A stretch of 64,000 bases of DNA from JAKVAV01 sp964651785 (GTDB lineage Bacteria > Bacteroidota > Bacteroidia > Flavobacteriales_D > Cryomorphaceae), in the NCBI GenBank assembly GCA_964651785.1, contig CAZYWJ010000010.1, forward strand, positions 13,237 through 77,236. The letters are read 5' to 3'. Positions 60,885 through 64,000 of the stretch are shown piece after piece; the stretch's first letter is position 1, and each line of letters begins with the position of its first letter. Both the position numbers and the translations under genes were made by a program. The notes beneath the pieces were generated by a model. It was not told the origin of the DNA, searched no databases, and saw only the letters and a program-made list of their open reading frames with translations.

Positions 60885-62951
60885 TTACAAAAACCAAAGA
60901 TTGGTTTTACCATATTCAGGAATATCGTTTGCGTTGAAATGTGGGGCGATTTGAGCCACCATTTCAGGGTATTTAATTGTAACAGGCAGATTCTGTTGGC
61001 GTACCGATTTCCAATACATTCTGCTGAACTGATAGACTTGTTCTATCAGGTTCTTAATCACTTTCGTGTCTTTCAATTCTTCCTTATCAGTACAATCAAT
61101 TTTGAGCTTAACAGGAAATGGATAACCGTCTTTAGGCTTAGGTAATGAAGTGGCATACCTGGTACTGTTGAACAACAAGTACTGCTTACCACCCAAATTG
61201 ATAAACGTGCCACTCATAGGCATTCTACCGTTCCATTTCTTGTCAAAGGCTAGTATGTCTCTTGATTCGGTTTTGTTGATTGTGATAATGAATACTGGAA
61301 TGTCTAAGCCAAGACTCTTTAGCTCGTGTTGTATGGGTTCAATCTCCGCTTTACTCATGGTTTTGTAGAAGTGGATTATGAGTCTGGAAGGTTCGCCATG
61401 TGCCGCTGCATATTGACGAACTGAATCTGCTATTGAACCTGCAAGTACATCAATCTCATTTTTCATGAAGTATTCAAAGCGATTGAAGCGGCCATGATTG
61501 GTGAAGCTGAAAGACGAGCCTATGTACTGAATGTTCTCTTCTTTATGGAGGAAAGCTCCAATACCTACAATCAATTCACTCTGTTCTGTTTGTTTGAGTT
61601 GCCAAGGAATGCCATTGAGCTTTGCGAGCATGGCAATTGAAATATTGGGTAAGCTGTATACCCAATCTTCGCCTTGTTCTTCCATCTTGGCAGGGTCTAT
61701 GGCCTGAGAAGTAATGTTCCTTTTGAGCAAGAGTTCTTTAACCTGATAGTAGATTTCTCGGTGTTGCTTGTCGGTATCAAACTTGCCAAATGGGGTGATA
61801 TAAACAGCAATGTATTGTACCGCAGGGTCAAAGGTTCTCTTGGTCAATATTTCTTCAATCTGTTCAATGGGATTCTCTCTATTCTTAAAACGAATACTGA
61901 ACCCTTCCTGCGTATGGAACATGATTTTGGCAAACCGCTCTAAGCCTTTAAAGAAGCCGAAACCATTTTTGAAACGACTGTCAAGGTCTTTGACTGTTTC
62001 GTAATCATCTTCATGGAAGATATAAAATAGGTTGACGGCTGAATGTGGGCTTTTCTTGTAGGGCTTATGCAGCTTGATTCCTGTGTAGGGTACTTTCTCG
62101 GTATTGCCATTACCAAAAAGCAATTCATTACTTTCTTCTGAGGTGGAATCAATAGAAGTGGGCTTTACTTTGATAAAACCGCTTTTGTGCAGGTCTATGA
62201 CCTTTTTGAAGTCTTCAACATTGATATACTGCTTGTAGAACTTAACAATCAGGTCTAAATAATCAGAATACTTGTTGGTAGGTTTAATTGGCTCATAAGG
62301 ATAGCCCATGGCGTTTTCAATGTCTGCATTGAGCACTGGAAACACTTCTGCATTATCAATGTCTTCATAAGCTTCTTGCAAATCATCCCATTTCTGAATA
62401 GCTCCATCATACATTACCCAATTGAATGCCGCTGCACTTACAGAATGGACTAGCTCGTTGGCTGGCTGTTTAAAGACTTTTGACCTACCATCAAAGGAGA
62501 GTAGGATTTCAGGATAACCGCTAAAATGCTTGATTTGAACTTTGAGCGTGTACTTTTCATAAACTGTAAAATCGGTGTAGGGCTGTTTGGTTGCAGGAAT
62601 CCAAACGTTGGTATCTGAAATGAATGTAGAGCGAACCAAGGTGTCTTCTTTGCTCAAAAAGTGGTTACGAATGAGCCAATTGAAATATCGCTTGGCGAAA
62701 CTGTATTTGCTCTTGCTAAGGTTGAGCGAGACATGAACAGAACCTTCATTTGCCACCGTATAGGTGGTGTAAAGGTGTTCTTGCTCTTGGCTGCCAAGGT
62801 TTGGAAATTGCTCTTTGATTTCATCAGGAACTACCGAATGGTAGATCCGTTCTGCTCCTGGTATTTCATCTTCGAAGAAGTGAAATTCTAGTGCTTCTGT
62901 AGGCCAATCGAATTTAAGTACATTGAAAAATAGCTCTTGGTTCTTCTGCAT
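60885..62951 (-). CDS. Prokaryotic Argonaute with MID-PIWI, predicted catalytically inactive
   Basis: A 688-residue pAgo. The MID region (about 375-455) shows REIYYQVKELLLKRNITSQA and LAKLNGIPWQLK, typical of guide 5'-end binding. The PIWI region (about 456-688) includes ELIVGIGAFLHKEENIQYIG, RLIIHFYKTMSKAEIEPI and a C-terminal LPVTIKYPEMVAQIAPHF ending in NLWFL. Catalytic long-A pAgos have an Asp in the VGIDxx position and an Asp after I-H-R; here they read G (about 465) and Y (about 529), so slicing is not expected. The N-terminal ~270 residues could be N/L1/PAZ-like or APAZ-like. It lies 6 bases downstream of the RhuM gene. Confidence 0.82.
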   Translation of the reverse strand: MQKNQELFFNVLKFDWPTEALEFHFFEDEIPGAERIYHSVVPDEIKEQFPNLGSQEQEHLYTTYTVANEGSVHVSLNLSKSKYSFAKRYFNWLIRNHFLSKEDTLVRSTFISDTNVWIPATKQPYTDFTVYEKYTLKVQIKHFSGYPEILLSFDGRSKVFKQPANELVHSVSAAAFNWVMYDGAIQKWDDLQEAYEDIDNAEVFPVLNADIENAMGYPYEPIKPTNKYSDYLDLIVKFYKQYINVEDFKKVIDLHKSGFIKVKPTSIDSTSEESNELLFGNGNTEKVPYTGIKLHKPYKKSPHSAVNLFYIFHEDDYETVKDLDSRFKNGFGFFKGLERFAKIMFHTQEGFSIRFKNRENPIEQIEEILTKRTFDPAVQYIAVYITPFGKFDTDKQHREIYYQVKELLLKRNITSQAIDPAKMEEQGEDWVYSLPNISIAMLAKLNGIPWQLKQTEQSELIVGIGAFLHKEENIQYIGSSFSFTNHGRFNRFEYFMKNEIDVLAGSIADSVRQYAAAHGEPSRLIIHFYKTMSKAEIEPIQHELKSLGLDIPVFIITINKTESRDILAFDKKWNGRMPMSGTFINLGGKQYLLFNSTRYATSLPKPKDGYPFPVKLKIDCTDKEELKDTKVIKNLIEQVYQFSRMYWKSVRQQNLPVTIKYPEMVAQIAPHFNANDIPEYGKTNLWFL

Positions 62952-62957
62952 AGGCGT

Positions 62958-63998
62958 TTACTTTTTCTTTCCCTTTTTGGTGATTCGCTTCACTTCTTTA
63001 TCAAAGTCAGATTCAAACTCCTTGTCTTGTACTACTCGGTATTTGCTGTATTCCTTTACAGCTAATTGTTTGGCAATGGAAGCGGATATTTTACCTGCAT
63101 CTTTCAGCACCTTGTAGTCATTGAACTGCAAGAAGGCATCTAAGCGGCTGACCCAATCCACCATTTTCATGGGGTTTTGTTTTTCGGCTTGTAGCTCGGC
63201 AAAGTCAAGGTACATGGTCACGATTCGGTTGAGTTCTTTCAGTTCCTTTTCGTTGAGGTAGTTTTTTGCTACTGAAACGTCTGTTTTTAGAATCTTGCCT
63301 TTGGGAGCATTTTTCCATGTGGTCAGACCCATTTTCGGCTTGCTGGAATCTGCTCGTCCTTTGATCAACTCCGCTGCGGTATGGCCTGTAATGGCCCAAT
63401 GCAATTTGTTTTGGACGGTCTTGTAAAATGTTTGGGTGATTTCTGCTTTGGGGTCATAATCAATGCTGCACTGGGCGTATATGTCGGTGATTTTTTGGTA
63501 GAATCGTCTTTCACTGGCTCGTATCTCACGGATACGTTCAAGCAATTCATCAAAGTAATCTTTACCGAATAGGGCAGAACCTTGCTTGAGGCGTTCATCA
63601 TCCATGGCAAAACCTTTGATAATATACTCTCGCAATATCTTAGTTGCCCAAATGCGGAATTGTGTACCCCTTTGAGACTTTACCCGATAGCCTACTGAGA
63701 TAATCACATCAAGGTTGTAATACTTTACGGTATTTTCCTGAGTTTTACCCTTTATGGCTCCATGTGGACTGGTAGTTCGGAAATCCCGAACAACCACTTT
63801 TTCATCTAACTCTCCTTCTTCAAATACATTGGTAATGTGCTCGGAAATGGTGGACTTGGCTTTTTCAAACAACTCCTGCATTCCCTTTTGGGTAAGCCAC
63901 ACGGTTTCATCCTGTAGCAGTACATCTACCTTTACATCTCCGCTTTGGGAAACATAAAGGAGAAATTCACTTTGATTGGAGGTAAGGCTGTTTTCCAT
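62958..63998 (-). CDS. RhuM-family protein
   Basis: A 346-residue soluble protein matching the RhuM (PF13310-type) family: VWLTQKGMQELFEKAKSTIS, then HITNVFEEGELDEKVVVRDF, YNLDVIISVGYRVKSQRGTQ and FRIWATKILREYIIKGFAMD. A C-terminal extension carries HWAITGHTAAELIKGRADSS and a basic tail (KRITKKGKKK). RhuM proteins often sit in restriction/defence islands; their biochemical activity is unclear. It is the first gene of an apparent operon with pAgo, 6 bases apart, and its start is at the window edge. Confidence 0.85.
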   Translation of the reverse strand: MENSLTSNQSEFLLYVSQSGDVKVDVLLQDETVWLTQKGMQELFEKAKSTISEHITNVFEEGELDEKVVVRDFRTTSPHGAIKGKTQENTVKYYNLDVIISVGYRVKSQRGTQFRIWATKILREYIIKGFAMDDERLKQGSALFGKDYFDELLERIREIRASERRFYQKITDIYAQCSIDYDPKAEITQTFYKTVQNKLHWAITGHTAAELIKGRADSSKPKMGLTTWKNAPKGKILKTDVSVAKNYLNEKELKELNRIVTMYLDFAELQAEKQNPMKMVDWVSRLDAFLQFNDYKVLKDAGKISASIAKQLAVKEYSKYRVVQDKEFESDFDKEVKRITKKGKKK

Positions 63999-64000
63999 AG

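Noticed and set aside
1..64000. CRISPR array or integrase/transposase gene
   Set aside because: No regularly spaced repeats and no recombinase motif found; the pAgo is not next to a CRISPR array here.

Overview
The window comes from a Bacteroidota genome, probably Flavobacteriales or a close relative. This is inferred from gene content: a BatA-type membrane protein, DUF6268 and DUF6266 proteins, a MuiA-like protein carrying a CarboxypepD_reg domain, HYC_CC_PP and DUF6660 proteins, a fused CzcA-TolC, and one promoter with the Bacteroidota spacing (TTG, 19 bases, TACTTTTG). It is draft sequence. Two runs of 100 N are each flanked by an exact 55-bp duplication. Deleting one copy plus the Ns restores the reading frame of the interrupted gene in both cases.

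Bases 1-30100 look like ordinary chromosome. They hold an MBL-fold hydrolase, a haem-binding lipoprotein, glutaminase, a SulP transporter, the MuiA-like protein, a decayed antitoxin/toxin pair, a dihydroorotase homologue without its metal-binding HxH, the BatA-like protein, a GNAT-nitrilase fusion, and a polyamine operon (arginine decarboxylase, agmatinase, deoxyhypusine-synthase-like protein). A polysaccharide deacetylase, beta carbonic anhydrase, serine hydrolase and Asp/Glu racemase follow. Two pseudogenes (an outer-membrane barrel and a DUF3224 gene) lie near the right end of this part.

At about 30.2 kb a tRNA-like sequence marks the change to accessory DNA: a DUF6266 gene, a DUF6943 gene typical of Bacteroidota integrative elements, a DUF6602/PD-(D/E)XK-like gene, and about 850 bp of non-coding DNA. 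No integrase is present in the window.

Bases 34163-60873 are a dense metal-resistance island, almost all on the minus strand. Module 1 is copper: HYC_CC_PP, CusA, TolC, CopB-type ATPase, CusB, DUF305, DUF3347, then an HMA chaperone, CopA and an AraC-type regulator with a metal-binding-like N-terminus. A near-identical 26-bp box lies upstream of both copper transcription units. Module 2 is mercury-like: a MerTP fusion plus a GDCCVxC protein, with no MerA. Module 3 is zinc/cobalt/cadmium-like: two CDF proteins, DUF3703, an SPC-motif P1B ATPase, CzcB, CzcA-TolC, DUF6660 and a Fur-family regulator.

At the right edge, transcribed towards the fur-like gene, are a RhuM-family gene and a 688-residue prokaryotic Argonaute whose PIWI domain appears to lack catalytic aspartates. 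This RhuM-Argonaute pair is the best candidate here for an undescribed defence-type system.
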